Below, piece after piece: positions 35,861 to 44,978 of a stretch of 64,000 nt of DNA. Origin of the DNA: Cupriavidus sp. WGlv3. GTDB lineage: Bacteria; Pseudomonadota; Gammaproteobacteria; Burkholderiales; Burkholderiaceae. The position numbers were made by a program, and so were the translations under genes. Within the stretch, counting starts at the first letter, position 1, and each line of letters begins with the position of its first letter. The notes under the pieces were generated by a model, which saw only the letters and a list, made by a program, of their open reading frames with translations, did not search any database and was not told the origin of the DNA. Location of the stretch: positions 186,001-250,000 of the forward strand of contig NZ_JALHRX010000001.1 in the NCBI RefSeq assembly GCF_023952475.1. Reading direction: 5' to 3'.

Positions 35861-37156
35861 ATGCCCCCTACTGCTTTTTTCTCGCGGCAGCGCCTGGCGC
35901 CAGCCAGCCGTGCCGTCGCCCCGCTCTGCCTGTCGCTGATGCTGGCCTGGCCGCTGGCCGGCCATGCCGGCGTGGCGCTGCTGCAGCCGCCACGCGTGAT
36001 CGACGGCAACCAGCCGCTGACGCTGACCCTGGTGGTGTCGGCCGACACTGCCACGCGCCGCTACCGTATTCCCGACACGCTCGAAGTGACCGCCTCCGGC
36101 GAGATGCAGGCGCCGGTGCGGCTGGTGCTGTGGCGCGAAGTCTCAGGCCCCGCCGTGGTCAACCTGCGCCGCGGCGAGCATCGCGCCATCCGCTACACGG
36201 TGACGCTGCCGCCGGTGCTGCGCGGCCTGGTGCGGCTGGATGCCACCGGCATCGACGCCGCGCCGGTGCTGGTCACGCTGAACCGGCTGCCGCAGCCGGG
36301 CGAGGTGGCCATGTCGACGCCGCCGGTGGCCAGCCAGGCTCCGGCCACGGTGGACAGCCCTGAATCCGCCGACAGCGCGCCCGTCCCGGTGACGGGGATC
36401 ACCACGGCCGCGGCCACGGCCCCCGCCCCGGCCGACCTGCGCGACAGCGCCCGTCTGTCGTTCCACGACCCGATGTACTTCATGGTCGGCGCGCACGGCG
36501 GCGCCAACGCCAAGTTCCAGTTCAGCTTCAAGTACCGCATTTTCGAGGGCGAGGATCCTGCCTCGAAGCGCCTGTTCGACAACCTCTACTTCAGCTACAC
36601 CCAGTTCTCGCTGTGGGACCTGAACGAAGATTCGGCGCCGTTCCGCGACACCAACTACCGGCCCAGCCTGTTCTACTACCTGTCGGATACCGGCGTGCGC
36701 AACAGCGTGATCAGCCGGATGTCGCTGGCCACCGGCCTGGAGCATGAATCCAACGGCCGCAACGGCGTGGAGTCGCGCAGCATCAACACGGTGTTCGTCA
36801 AGCCGACCTTCTATTTCGGCGACCAGAACGACTGGCACTGGCGCGTCGCGCCCAAGCTCTACGCCTATGTGGAAAAGGCCGACAACCCGGACATCGCCCA
36901 CTACCGCGGCTTCATGGACCTGGGTATCGCCTATGGGCGGCCGGACTCATGGGAATTCTCGGCGACGCTGCGCAAGGGCACGCGCAAGTGGTATGGCAGC
37001 GTCGACGCGCAGCTGACCTACCCGATGGCGCGGCTGATCCCCGGCACCGCGGGGTACCTGATGGCGGGATATTTCGTCGGCTATGGCGAGAGCCTGCTCG
37101 ACTACAACCACAAGCTGCCGTGGCAGTTCCGCATCGGCTACGCGCTGACGCGCTGA
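35861..37156 (+). CDS. pldA: Outer membrane phospholipase A
   Basis: 431 residues. Signal sequence at 1-36 (LCLSLMLAWPLAGHAG), an extra beta-rich domain at about 37-145, a Pro/Ala/Thr linker (about 146-192) and an OMPLA barrel from 198. The catalytic residues match E. coli OMPLA in spacing: His295 and Ser297 in GLEHESNG, Asn309 in SINTVF. It hydrolyses phospholipids that reach the outer leaflet and needs dimerisation and Ca2+. The final residues RIGYALTR end on an aromatic/hydrophobic pattern of a last barrel strand. The N-terminal extra domain is longer than in the enterobacterial protein. Confidence 0.93.
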   Translation: MPPTAFFSRQRLAPASRAVAPLCLSLMLAWPLAGHAGVALLQPPRVIDGNQPLTLTLVVSADTATRRYRIPDTLEVTASGEMQAPVRLVLWREVSGPAVVNLRRGEHRAIRYTVTLPPVLRGLVRLDATGIDAAPVLVTLNRLPQPGEVAMSTPPVASQAPATVDSPESADSAPVPVTGITTAAATAPAPADLRDSARLSFHDPMYFMVGAHGGANAKFQFSFKYRIFEGEDPASKRLFDNLYFSYTQFSLWDLNEDSAPFRDTNYRPSLFYYLSDTGVRNSVISRMSLATGLEHESNGRNGVESRSINTVFVKPTFYFGDQNDWHWRVAPKLYAYVEKADNPDIAHYRGFMDLGIAYGRPDSWEFSATLRKGTRKWYGSVDAQLTYPMARLIPGTAGYLMAGYFVGYGESLLDYNHKLPWQFRIGYALTR

Positions 37157-37176
37157 TGCGCTGATGCCGGGCGGCG

Positions 37177-37608
37177 CTAGCCCACCAGCGGCTTGCCGCT
37201 GGCCTTCAGGCGCGCATTGGCCACGGCCGCGGCAAACTGCCCGTGGCCATGCCAGCCGGTGGCCCGGCCCAGCTTCTTGCCGTTCTGGAAGAACATGAAC
37301 ACCGGGATGCCATGCAGGCCGAAGCGCCGCCCCAGCGTCGGGTGCGCATAGACGTTGGCATGCAGCCAGTGCAGTTCCAGCGCGCGCACCGGCCCGGGAT
37401 TGGCCAGCATCGCCTTCTTGGCCATTTCGCAGTTGAAGCAGTCCACGCCCCAGAAGAACACGCACACCAGCGCGTCGCCGGCCGCGGCGATGGCGCCGTC
37501 GATGGTGGCGTCGTCGACCTCGCGCATGGCAAAGGCATCAAAGGCGCGGTGGTCGAGATGCGGGGCCGCGGACGGGTCCGGCGCGCCGGCTTGCGGTTCG
37601 GTGCTCAT
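37177..37608 (-). CDS. Thioredoxin-like protein with a C-F-N-C motif
   Basis: 143 residues, cytoplasmic (no signal). The redox motif is Cys57-Phe-Asn-Cys60 in FFWGVDCFNCEMAKK, and the cis-Pro is in LHGIPVFMFFQNGKKLGRA. The motif differs from the standard CGPC, so its redox potential and partners will differ. The last part, HGHGQFAAAVANARL, is a normal thioredoxin end. It lies downstream of grpE on the same strand, 108 bases away, a pairing seen in related genomes where dnaK follows; here pldA follows instead. Confidence 0.87.
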   Translation of the reverse strand: MSTEPQAGAPDPSAAPHLDHRAFDAFAMREVDDATIDGAIAAAGDALVCVFFWGVDCFNCEMAKKAMLANPGPVRALELHWLHANVYAHPTLGRRFGLHGIPVFMFFQNGKKLGRATGWHGHGQFAAAVANARLKASGKPLVG

Positions 37609-37658
37609 GGTTCGCTCCTGATGCGGTGCGCCCCGGATGAGCGCGCTGCCAATGACGA

Positions 37659-37685
37659 ACGCCCGGGCCGGCAGGCACCGGGCGT
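37659..37685. repeat. GC-rich inverted repeat between grpE and the thioredoxin-like gene
   Basis: ACGCCCGG (37659-37666) and CCGGGCGT (37678-37685) pair exactly around an 11-base loop. No T-tract, so termination would be partial at best. Confidence 0.4.
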
Positions 37686-37716
37686 CGGGCCGTGACGGGA
37701 CGGCAGGGGCGGCGGC

Positions 37717-38292
37717 TTACTTCGGCGCCGCCACCGTGACCAGGGCCGGGCGCAGCACGCGGTCGGCAATGGTGTAGCCGCGCTGGAGCACGGTGACCAC
37801 GGTATTGGGCTCCTGCTCCGCCGGCACCATCGAGATGGCCTGGTGGCGGTGCGGGTCGAACTTCTCGCCTACCGGGTTGAGTTCGACGATCTTGCCGCGC
37901 TCGAAGGCGGCGGCCAGCTGGCGCGCGGTCAGTTCCACGCCTTCGCGCAGCTTGGCGATATCGCCGGAGCCATCGGCCAGCGCGGCCTGCAGGCTGTCCA
38001 TGACCGGCAGCAGGTTGTCGGCAAAGTTCTCGATGGCGAACTTGTGCGCCTTGGCGACATCCTCCTGCGCCCGGCGGCGGATGTTCTCGCTTTCGGCCAC
38101 GGCGCGCATGTACAGGTCGTAATGCTCGCTGGCCTTGGCTTCCAGGGCGGCCAGCTGGGCCGCCACGTCGTCCACGGCGGTAGCCGCGGTTTCGGGCGCG
38201 CCGGTTTCCGGGCTGGCGGTGGCGGTGCTGGCCGCCTCATCGCCCGCAGGCGTCGCAGTCTGGTTGGATGGCGTCTGCTTCTGGTCTTCCAT
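37717..38292 (-). CDS. grpE: Nucleotide exchange factor GrpE
   Basis: Exchanges ADP on DnaK during heat-shock refolding. 191 residues from [20 protein letters not shown]: an acidic unstructured N-terminus, a long coiled coil (about 50-110, with [20 protein letters not shown]) and the beta-domain end ([20 protein letters not shown]). The start is set at 38292; an upstream Met at 38307 has no better ribosome site. dnaK and dnaJ are not next to it in this window. Confidence 0.96.
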   Translation of the reverse strand: MEDQKQTPSNQTATPAGDEAASTATASPETGAPETAATAVDDVAAQLAALEAKASEHYDLYMRAVAESENIRRRAQEDVAKAHKFAIENFADNLLPVMDSLQAALADGSGDIAKLREGVELTARQLAAAFERGKIVELNPVGEKFDPHRHQAISMVPAEQEPNTVVTVLQRGYTIADRVLRPALVTVAAPK

Positions 38293-38369
38293 GTCGATCC
38301 GTATCAATGCAGTATCGCGGCCCGCCGTGGGGCTGGCCGCGGGTGGTAAATCGGCGTGTGTCCGATGCA

Positions 38370-38396
38370 GGTGGTGGCAGCTCGCCGCATTTCAAG
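38370..38396 (-). promoter_or_regulatory. Possible sigma32-type promoter of grpE
   Basis: On the minus strand CTTGAAA (38390-38396) is a perfect sigma32 -35 core. A C-rich -10 candidate CACCACCT follows after 12 bases, close to but not matching CCCCAT-T. The element lies about 80-100 bases upstream of the grpE ATG. Confidence 0.35.
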
Positions 38397-38462
38397 AGTG
38401 GCGCCGGCGCGACGCCGAAACACACGGTTACAAAGCCTCGCCCGTTGCAATCGACGCCTTAT

Positions 38463-38497
38463 TGCTTTGCGCCAATGCCCTCACTAAGATTCTTAGT
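38463..38497 (+). promoter_or_regulatory. Candidate promoter with a 15-base palindrome
   Basis: TTGCTT (38463-38468) and TAAGAT (38485-38490) with a 17-base spacer. ACTAAGA and TCTTAGT (38483-38489, 38491-38497) form a perfect palindrome over the -10 box, as for a repressor site. It would drive the small membrane protein gene at 38568. Confidence 0.45.
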
Positions 38498-38567
38498 AAG
38501 AAAAATGACAAAAATGGCGAGGGCCCAGGAGATGGTTCATTTTTGTGCCGCTTCCGAAAGGTTGGCC

Positions 38568-38741
38568 ATGCATAAGCTCCCAGTCGTGACGCTGTGCCTC
38601 GTGGCCGCACTGGCGGTCATGACCGCCTTTATCTGCCTGTCCGGCGCATTTACCCCGCGCGAGACGGAGTATGGCAGCGGCAAGGCGGTGTTCAAGCACT
38701 ACATCGTTCCCTTCGTCAGCCAGGACGTCGCGCAGGAATAA
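38568..38741 (+). CDS. Small single-span membrane protein (57 aa)
   Basis: MHKLPVVTLCLVAALAVMTAFICLSG forms one membrane segment (about residues 5-26), followed by a short hydrophilic tail (FTPRETEYGSGKAVFKHYIV). AAAGG lies about 6 bases before the ATG. The tail is mixed-charge with two Tyr. An in-frame ATG at 38532 would add 12 residues. No family recognised. It is isolated between divergent grpE and convergent hslR. The palindrome over its promoter suggests it is regulated. Confidence 0.6.
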   Translation: MHKLPVVTLCLVAALAVMTAFICLSGAFTPRETEYGSGKAVFKHYIVPFVSQDVAQE

Positions 38742-38803
38742 GCTGCCCGACCTGGCGATCCATCGCGCGGCGGCACCGGCAACGGTGCCGCCGCGCTGCC
38801 ATC

Positions 38804-39199
38804 TCAGCCATTGAAGTCGTCGATGCGGCGGCGGTCGCGCTTGGTCGGGCGCCCCTGGAGCTGGGCCGATGGCTCGGGCTGCAGGCGCCGGCGCTCGGCG
38901 TCGGCGGCCCGGCGCGACTGGCTCTCGGCACTTTCCTGGTACAGCGTCTGCGCCACCGGCGCCGGCCCGCGCGCAGCGGCGATGCCCTTCACTTCGAGTT
39001 CCCAGCGCTGCTGGTGTGCCTCCAGCGCAACCTTGTCGCCGGGCTTGACCTCGCGCGAGTTCTTGCACAGCTGGCCGTTGACCGTCACCTTGCCGCGCTC
39101 TACGGCTTCGGCCGCGAGCGAGCGCGTCTTGAAGAAGCGCGCGCACCACAGCCATTTGTCGATGCGCTGGCGCGCATCCGCCTCGAAATCCACGTTCAT
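38804..39199 (-). CDS. hslR: S4-domain RNA-binding heat-shock protein Hsp15
   Basis: 131 residues. The S4 domain is at 10-60 ([19 protein letters not shown], then [16 protein letters not shown]), followed by a basic Arg-rich tail ([20 protein letters not shown]). Hsp15 binds free 50S subunits carrying a nascent chain and frees stalled ribosomes. Its start overlaps the hemH stop by four bases, and hrcA is upstream, so heat-shock control is plausible. Confidence 0.93.
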   Translation of the reverse strand: MNVDFEADARQRIDKWLWCARFFKTRSLAAEAVERGKVTVNGQLCKNSREVKPGDKVALEAHQQRWELEVKGIAAARGPAPVAQTLYQESAESQSRRAADAERRRLQPEPSAQLQGRPTKRDRRRIDDFNG

Positions 39200-40311
39200 G
39201 CCGCCGCTCCCCGCGCCTGCGCACGCGTGCGCCGCGCCTCCAGTTCATGCGCATGCGGCATGGCGAGCGGCCAGCCCTGCAGGTGCTGCAGCGCGATCTC
39301 CGCCATCGCCGCGACCCACGGCGCGGCATCGTTCATGCACGGAATGAAGTGGAAGTCCTTGCCGCCCGCGACCTTGAACTCAGTCTGGCCTTCCATGGCG
39401 ATTTCTTCCAGCGTTTCGATGCAGTCCGCCGGAAAGCCCGGGCAGAACACGTCCACGCGCCCGGCGCCGACCTTGCCCAGCTCCGCCAGCGTCGGCGCCG
39501 TATAGGGCTGCAGCCACTCGGCCTTGCCGAAGCGCGACTGGAACGTCACCTGGTACTGGCCCGGCTGCAGGCCCAGCGCCTCGCCCAGCAGGCGGCCGGT
39601 CTTCAGGCACTCGCAGTGGTAGGGATCGCCCAGTTCCAGCGTGCGCCGCGGCACGCCGTGGAACGACAGGATCAGCTTGTCGCCCTGGGCGAAATCCGGC
39701 ATGCCATGCCGGCTCCAGTAGGCGGCGACCTGCTGCTGCAGCGCCGAGATGTACGCGGGATGGTCATGGAAATGCTTGACCAGCCGCAGCTCCGGCTGGT
39801 CGCGCCACTGGCCCAGCACCCGGAACACCTCGTCGAAGGCGGTGGCGGTTGTAGTGCCCGAGTATTGCGGATACATCGGCAGCACCAGCACCTGCTCGCA
39901 GCCCTGGCGGCGCAGCGCTTCCATCACCGAAGCGATCGACGGGTTGCCGTAGCGCATCGCGCACGCCACCGTCACGTCGTGGCCGTTCTGGTGCAGCAGC
40001 CGCTGCAGCGCATGCGCCTGGCGCTCGCTGTAGACCAGCAGGGGCGAGCCCGTCATATGGGCCTCGCGCAGCCAGATCGATTCGTACTTGAGCGCCGACG
40101 CGCGCGAGCGCAGCGGCAGGATCACGCCGTACAGCAGCGGCAGCCACGCCGCGCGCGGGATCTCGACCACGCGCGGGTCGGACAGGAATTGCTTCAGGTA
40201 GCGCCCCACCGCCTTGGGCGTGGGGGCATCGGGTGTGCCCAGGTTGACCAGCAGGATCGCCGTGCGCGGCGCCTGGCCGTGCTGGTAGGCCGGTTCGGGA
40301 GAAAACGTCAT
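39196..40311 (-). CDS. hemH: Ferrochelatase
   Basis: Inserts Fe2+ into protoporphyrin IX, the last step of haem synthesis. 371 residues: [18 protein letters not shown] near the N-terminus, the metal-binding His in [19 protein letters not shown] and the Glu in [33 protein letters not shown] is another family block. It is followed directly by hslR (4-base overlap) and preceded by hrcA with a 118-base gap. Confidence 0.97.
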   Translation of the reverse strand: MTFSPEPAYQHGQAPRTAILLVNLGTPDAPTPKAVGRYLKQFLSDPRVVEIPRAAWLPLLYGVILPLRSRASALKYESIWLREAHMTGSPLLVYSERQAHALQRLLHQNGHDVTVACAMRYGNPSIASVMEALRRQGCEQVLVLPMYPQYSGTTTATAFDEVFRVLGQWRDQPELRLVKHFHDHPAYISALQQQVAAYWSRHGMPDFAQGDKLILSFHGVPRRTLELGDPYHCECLKTGRLLGEALGLQPGQYQVTFQSRFGKAEWLQPYTAPTLAELGKVGAGRVDVFCPGFPADCIETLEEIAMEGQTEFKVAGGKDFHFIPCMNDAAPWVAAMAEIALQHLQGWPLAMPHAHELEARRTRAQARGAAA

Positions 40312-40429
40312 GTCGCTTCCGGGTTGGCGCGATGCCGGGATGGGACGGGCGCGGTGACGGGCGCGGCGCAGCGGCGCCGGGCTCGCGCGGTGGGAATGGA
40401 GCCGCCGGTCAGACCGGAACGCCGGACCA

Positions 40430-41464
40430 CTAGTTCTGGCTCAGCGCGCTCGACAGCAACCGCGCGGTAATGTCGACGATCGGGATCACGCGCTCGTAGG
40501 CCATGCGCGTGGGGCCGATCACCCCCAGCGTGCCGACGATCTGCCCGTCGACCTCGTACGGCGCGGTGATGACCGCCATGTCTTCGATCGGCACCAGCCG
40601 GCTTTCGCCGCCGATAAAGATCTGCACGCCCTGCGCATGGCTGGACACGTCCAGCAGCTGCAGCAGGCTGGTCTTGTGCTCGAACACGTCGAACAGGCGC
40701 CGCAGCTTGTCCATGCTCGAGGCGAGGTCGTCGACTTCGAGCAGCTTGCGCTCGCCGCTGATATAGACGTGGTCGTCGTCCTCGTCCTCGGCGGCGCTGC
40801 CGGCCTCGACCGCGGCCTGCATCAGCTGCGACATGTCGCGGCGCAGGTCCTGCAACTCCAGCCGCAGGTGGCTGCGCACGGTGTCGAAGCTCATGCCGGC
40901 ATAGTGCGAGTTGAAGAAATTGGCGGCCTCGATCAGCTGCGCCGGCGTGTAGGGAAGTTCGGTCTGGATGATGCGGTTCTGCACGTCGCCCTCGGGGCTG
41001 ACGATGATCAGCAGGATGCGCTTGTCCGACAGCCGCATGAACTCGATCTGGCGGAACGCCTGCGCGCGGCGCGGCGTCATCACCACGCCGGCAAAGTGCG
41101 ACAGGTTCGACAGCGTGCGCGCCGCCGCGGTAATCATGCGCTGCGGCCCCAGCTGCTGGCCGCCGAGCTGGTCCTGGATCTGTCCGGTCAGCTCGGCCAG
41201 GTCGGCGTTGCGCTCGAGCGGCTTGGCGGTCAGCATCGAATCGACGAACAGCCGGTAGCCGCGCGGCGTCGGGATGCGGCCGGCCGAGGTGTGCGGGCTG
41301 GCGATAAAACCCATTTCCTCGAGATCGGACATCACATTGCGTATCGTCGCCGGCGACAGGTCCAGCCCCGAGTACTTGGACAGGGTGCGGGAACCGACCG
41401 GCTGGCCTTCGGCAATGTAGCGCTCGATCAGGGTCTTGAGCAGCGTTTTGGAACGTTCATCCAT
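40430..41464 (-). CDS. hrcA: Heat-inducible repressor HrcA
   Basis: Represses groESL-type operons by binding CIRCE elements. 344 residues: winged helix at 1-75 ([38 protein letters not shown]), a GAF-like domain, and the conserved C-terminal [21 protein letters not shown] saw no CIRCE palindrome at its own promoter or at grpE, so its targets are probably elsewhere. It is divergent from nadK. Confidence 0.95.
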   Translation of the reverse strand: MDERSKTLLKTLIERYIAEGQPVGSRTLSKYSGLDLSPATIRNVMSDLEEMGFIASPHTSAGRIPTPRGYRLFVDSMLTAKPLERNADLAELTGQIQDQLGGQQLGPQRMITAAARTLSNLSHFAGVVMTPRRAQAFRQIEFMRLSDKRILLIIVSPEGDVQNRIIQTELPYTPAQLIEAANFFNSHYAGMSFDTVRSHLRLELQDLRRDMSQLMQAAVEAGSAAEDEDDDHVYISGERKLLEVDDLASSMDKLRRLFDVFEHKTSLLQLLDVSSHAQGVQIFIGGESRLVPIEDMAVITAPYEVDGQIVGTLGVIGPTRMAYERVIPIVDITARLLSSALSQN

Positions 41465-41542
41465 GATGCCCCGATTTTACGCAAGTTTTGGACCTTCTGG
41501 CGGACCGGCCCGATGTGCCGCCGGATGGGCCGCCGGCGCCTG

Positions 41543-41572
41543 CTGACAACCGTCACGGCGGTATGGTCTAAT
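41543..41572 (+). promoter_or_regulatory. Candidate nadK promoter implying a leaderless transcript
   Basis: CTGACA (41543-41548) and TCTAAT (41567-41572) with an 18-base spacer. A start seven bases after the -10 falls on the A of the nadK ATG (41579). No Shine-Dalgarno is seen before the ATG. Confidence 0.45.
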
Positions 41573-41578
41573 CCCGGC

Positions 41579-42496
41579 ATGTCCGCCCCAGCCAAAGCCA
41601 GCGCCGTGCGCACTCCATTCAAGACCGTCGCCCTGGTGGGCAGGTACTCCACCGCCGGCATCGAAGGGCCGCTGGAAGAGATCGCCTCCTATATCCTGCG
41701 CAACGGCCAGGATGTGGTGTTCGAGCGCGAGACCGCGCTGGCCACCGGGCTGACCGCCTACCCCGCCCTGTCCGCCGAGGAGATCGGCACGCAGGCCGAC
41801 GTGGCGGTGGTGCTGGGCGGCGACGGCACGCTGCTGGGCATTGCGCGCCAGCTCGCCGGCTATGACGTGCCCCTGATCGGCGTGAACCACGGGCGGCTCG
41901 GCTTCATGACCGATATTGCGCTGGAAGACGCGCACACCGTGCTGCCCGACATGCTCGACGGCCGCTACGAGTCCGAGACCCGGCTGCTGCTGGCCTCGCG
42001 CGTGGTGCGCGACGACATGGACATCTTCTCGGCGCTGGCGCTGAACGATGTGGTGGTGAACCGCTCCGGCATCTCCGGCATGGTCGAGCTGGCCGTTTCG
42101 GTCGACGGCCACTTCATGTACAACCAGCGTTCCGACGGCCTGATCGTGTCGACCGCCACTGGCTCCACCGCCTACGCGCTGTCGGCCGGCGGCCCGATCC
42201 TGCATCCCACGCTGTCGGGCGTGGTGCTGGTGCCGATCGCACCGCACGCGCTGTCGAACCGGCCGATCGTGCTGCCGCACGACGCCGAGGTCACGATCGA
42301 GGTGGCGAGCGCACGCGACGCCAGCGTCAACTTCGACATGCAGTCGCTGACCTCGCTGCTGCCGGGCGACCGCATCGTGGTGCGGCGCTCGCAGAAGACC
42401 ATCAACCTGCTGCACCCGGTGGGCTACAACTACTACGCCACGCTGCGCAAGAAGCTGCACTGGCACGAATACCCGTCCGAAGACAACCGCCTCTGA
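41579..42496 (+). CDS. nadK: NAD kinase
   Basis: Phosphorylates NAD to NADP. 305 residues: the ATP-binding GGDGT is in [14 protein letters not shown], followed by [13 protein letters not shown], the NE/D motif as ALNDVVVNR and the conserved [22 protein letters not shown]. The C-terminal [18 protein letters not shown] is typical of the proteobacterial enzyme. Upstream in-frame sequence belongs to the antisense of hrcA and is not part of the gene. Next gene: recN, 67 bases downstream. Confidence 0.97.
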   Translation: MSAPAKASAVRTPFKTVALVGRYSTAGIEGPLEEIASYILRNGQDVVFERETALATGLTAYPALSAEEIGTQADVAVVLGGDGTLLGIARQLAGYDVPLIGVNHGRLGFMTDIALEDAHTVLPDMLDGRYESETRLLLASRVVRDDMDIFSALALNDVVVNRSGISGMVELAVSVDGHFMYNQRSDGLIVSTATGSTAYALSAGGPILHPTLSGVVLVPIAPHALSNRPIVLPHDAEVTIEVASARDASVNFDMQSLTSLLPGDRIVVRRSQKTINLLHPVGYNYYATLRKKLHWHEYPSEDNRL

Positions 42497-42563
42497 GCGC
42501 CATCCAGCCGCCCCTCAGCCCGAGCCCGACCCTTCATCGGACCGACCACCCTTCCCCGCCACG

Positions 42564-44315
42564 ATGCTGCGCAGCCTGTCCATCCGTGATTTCGTCATCG
42601 TCGACACCCTCGACCTGGACTTCGCCTCCGGTTTTACCGTCTTCACCGGCGAGACCGGCGCCGGCAAGTCGATCCTGATCGATGCCCTGGCGCTGGTGCT
42701 GGGCGAGCGCGCCGATGCCGGCGTGGTGCGCGAAGGCGCGCCGCGCGCCAGCGTCAGCGCCACCTTCTCGACCCATGCCGCGCTCGATGCGTGGCTGGCC
42801 GAGCGCGAGCTCAACAGCGAAGAAGACGGCGGCGTGCCGACCGTGCTGCTGCGTCGTACGGTCGATGCCGGCGGCCGCAGCAAGGCCTTTATCAACGGCG
42901 CCGCCGCCACCCTGGCGCAGCTGCGCGAAGTCGGTGACCAGCTGGTCGACATCCATGGCCAGCATGCGCACCAGCAACTGCTGCGCCCGGATGCGCAGCG
43001 GCTGCTGTTCGACGCCCACGCCGGCCTGACGCAGCAGGCCGTCGCGGTCGCCGAGGCCTGGCGTGCCTGGCGTGCCTGCGTGCGCCAGCGCGAAGCGGTC
43101 GAGCACCAGTCGCGCGAGATGCAGCTCGAGCGCGAGCGGCTCGAATGGCAGGTCGGCGAGCTCGACAAGCTCAACCCGCAGCCGGGCGAATGGGACGAGA
43201 TCCAGTCGGAGTACAACCGGCTCTCGCACGCCGCCGGCCTGATCGACGGCAGCCGCGCCGCCCTCGACGCGCTGTCCGAGGCCGACGGCTCGGTGCTGTC
43301 GGCGCTCAACGGCATCGTGCACCGGCTGCAGCAGCTGGCCGATGTCGACCCCGCGCTGCGCGACGTGCTGGCCGCGCTCGAGCCGGCGCAGGTGCAGGCC
43401 GAGGAAGCCGCGCATTCGCTGACGCGCTATGTCGACCGGCTCGAGCTCGACCCCGAGCGGCTGCAGGCGGTCGAGGAGCGCATGCAGGCGCTGCACGCCA
43501 CCGCGCGCAAGTACCGCCTGCCGCCCGAGCAGCTCGCCGATGAGCTGGTCGCGCGCCGCCAGCAGCTCGACGACCTGCAGGCCGCGCAGGACCTGAACAA
43601 GGTGATGGCGCGCGAGGCCGCGGCCAAGGCCGCCTACCTGACGCTGGCGCAGCACCTCAGCCATGCCCGCCAGCAAGCCGCGCAGGCGCTGTCCGGCGCG
43701 GTCACCGACGCCATGCAGGGCCTGTCGATGGCCGGCGGCAGCTTTGTCGCGGCGCTCAATGCGCTCGACGAAGGCCAGAGCTACGGCCTCGAGCAGGTCG
43801 AGTTCCTGGTGGCGGGCCACGCCGGCGTCAGCGCGCGCCCGCTGGCCCGGGTGGCCTCCGGCGGCGAACTGGCGCGCATCAGCCTGGCGATCTCGGTGAT
43901 CACCAGCGAAGCCTCGCCCACGCCCACGCTGATCTTCGACGAAGTCGACACCGGCATCGGCGGCGCGGTCGCCGAGGTGGTCGGCCGGCGCCTGCAGGAA
44001 CTCGGCCGCGCGCGCCAGGTGCTGTGCGTGACCCACCTGCCGCAAGTGGCGGCGCAGGCCGGCACGCATCTGCTGGTCAGCAAGGAAACCATGGCCGAGG
44101 CCGACGCCTCGGTGACGCGTTCGCGCATCCGCGTGCTCGACCCGGCCGGCCGCGTGGTCGAGACCGCGCGCATGCTGGGCGGCGCCACCGTCACCGCCAC
44201 GACGCTGCAACATGCCGAGGAGATGCTGGCGCAGGGCATGGCCGACAGCGGCGCCGGCCAGCCCGCGCGCGCGGGCAAGGACGGCAAGCGCGGCCGCCGC
44301 GCCGCCGCGGGCTGA
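42564..44315 (+). CDS. recN: DNA repair protein RecN
   Basis: SMC-like ATPase for double-strand-break repair. 583 residues: Walker A FTGETGAGKSILIDAL near residue 30, a central coiled coil (about 150-370), signature RVASGGELARISLAI and Walker B LIFDEVDTGIGGAVAEVVG near 450. A Lys/Arg-rich C-terminal tail (ARAGKDGKRGRRAAAG) follows the conserved domain. A short tandem repeat at about 43061-43080 encodes two AWRA copies. nadK-recN is a common pair in betaproteobacteria. Confidence 0.97.
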   Translation: MLRSLSIRDFVIVDTLDLDFASGFTVFTGETGAGKSILIDALALVLGERADAGVVREGAPRASVSATFSTHAALDAWLAERELNSEEDGGVPTVLLRRTVDAGGRSKAFINGAAATLAQLREVGDQLVDIHGQHAHQQLLRPDAQRLLFDAHAGLTQQAVAVAEAWRAWRACVRQREAVEHQSREMQLERERLEWQVGELDKLNPQPGEWDEIQSEYNRLSHAAGLIDGSRAALDALSEADGSVLSALNGIVHRLQQLADVDPALRDVLAALEPAQVQAEEAAHSLTRYVDRLELDPERLQAVEERMQALHATARKYRLPPEQLADELVARRQQLDDLQAAQDLNKVMAREAAAKAAYLTLAQHLSHARQQAAQALSGAVTDAMQGLSMAGGSFVAALNALDEGQSYGLEQVEFLVAGHAGVSARPLARVASGGELARISLAISVITSEASPTPTLIFDEVDTGIGGAVAEVVGRRLQELGRARQVLCVTHLPQVAAQAGTHLLVSKETMAEADASVTRSRIRVLDPAGRVVETARMLGGATVTATTLQHAEEMLAQGMADSGAGQPARAGKDGKRGRRAAAG

Positions 44316-44380
44316 ACGCCGCCCCCGATTGCGCGGCCTTGCGTGGCATCGTCCATTTATTCATTGAAAGGAGCTTCCCC

Positions 44381-44827
44381 ATGACCCGCCCAGCGCCGCC
44401 CACCGGCCACCGCCCGCGCGCCTCGCTGCGCGCGGTGCTCGCCATTGTCACCGCCGCCTCGGCCGCACTGCTGGCACTGTCCGCCTGCCAGGCCCAGCCC
44501 AAGGCCTCGGCGCCGCCGCCGGGCAGCATCAGCGATGACCGTGCGCTTGGCGACATCATGGTCCGCTTCAAGCCGCCCGCGGTGGACCTGTCCGAAGACG
44601 CCGGCAAGCTGCTGGCCGAGATCAAGGGCCCGATCCGCTACGTGGTCAAGCGGCCGATGTCGGGCGGGGTCTGGCTGGTCACGGCGATCTCGCCGTCGGC
44701 CGACGCCACCCTCGACCAGGCCGTCGACACGCTGCGCGCCACGCCGCGCATCGAGACCGCCGAACCCGACCGGCTGCTCAAGCCCAGCCGCAATATTCCC
44801 ACCAGCCGCGACATGCCGGCGCGCTAG
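44381..44827 (+). CDS. Lipoprotein resembling a free-standing subtilase propeptide
   Basis: 148 residues. A signal peptide ends in the lipobox LSAC (Cys36). The mature part contains IMVRFKPPAVDL, RPMSGGVWLVTAI (91-103) and LRATPRIETAEPDRLLKP (118-135). These line up block by block with the N-terminal pro-region of the S8 protease encoded 151 bases downstream (IIVRWRDG; RRAMGGNLQLLQV at 92-104; LRQDPRVADAVPDRWLRL at 119-136). The simplest reading is a membrane-tethered I9-like chaperone or inhibitor for that protease; this is inference from my own side-by-side reading. GAAAGGAG stands before the ATG, a good ribosome site. Confidence 0.8.
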   Translation: MTRPAPPTGHRPRASLRAVLAIVTAASAALLALSACQAQPKASAPPPGSISDDRALGDIMVRFKPPAVDLSEDAGKLLAEIKGPIRYVVKRPMSGGVWLVTAISPSADATLDQAVDTLRATPRIETAEPDRLLKPSRNIPTSRDMPAR

Positions 44828-44978
44828 CACGGGGCGGAATCTGTACGGAACGCCGCATTAACGAACGCGAACGATTCCAAAGCCGGCCTTGCACAACCCG
44901 GCGGGATCGTATTCGCTACATAGCATGCCCACGCGCCGGCCCGGCCCGAGCGCGCTACGCCCCAGGGAGGAGAAATCC

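Noticed and set aside
40312-41578. CIRCE element for HrcA
   Set aside because: I looked around the hrcA and grpE promoters for the TTAGCACTC-N9-GAGTGCTAA palindrome and did not see it; TTAGCAC at 25634 is only part of the phaZ promoter.
44889-44978. TTG start for the S8 protease
   Set aside because: The ATG at 44979 has a strong GGGAGGAG site and is followed directly by a signal peptide.
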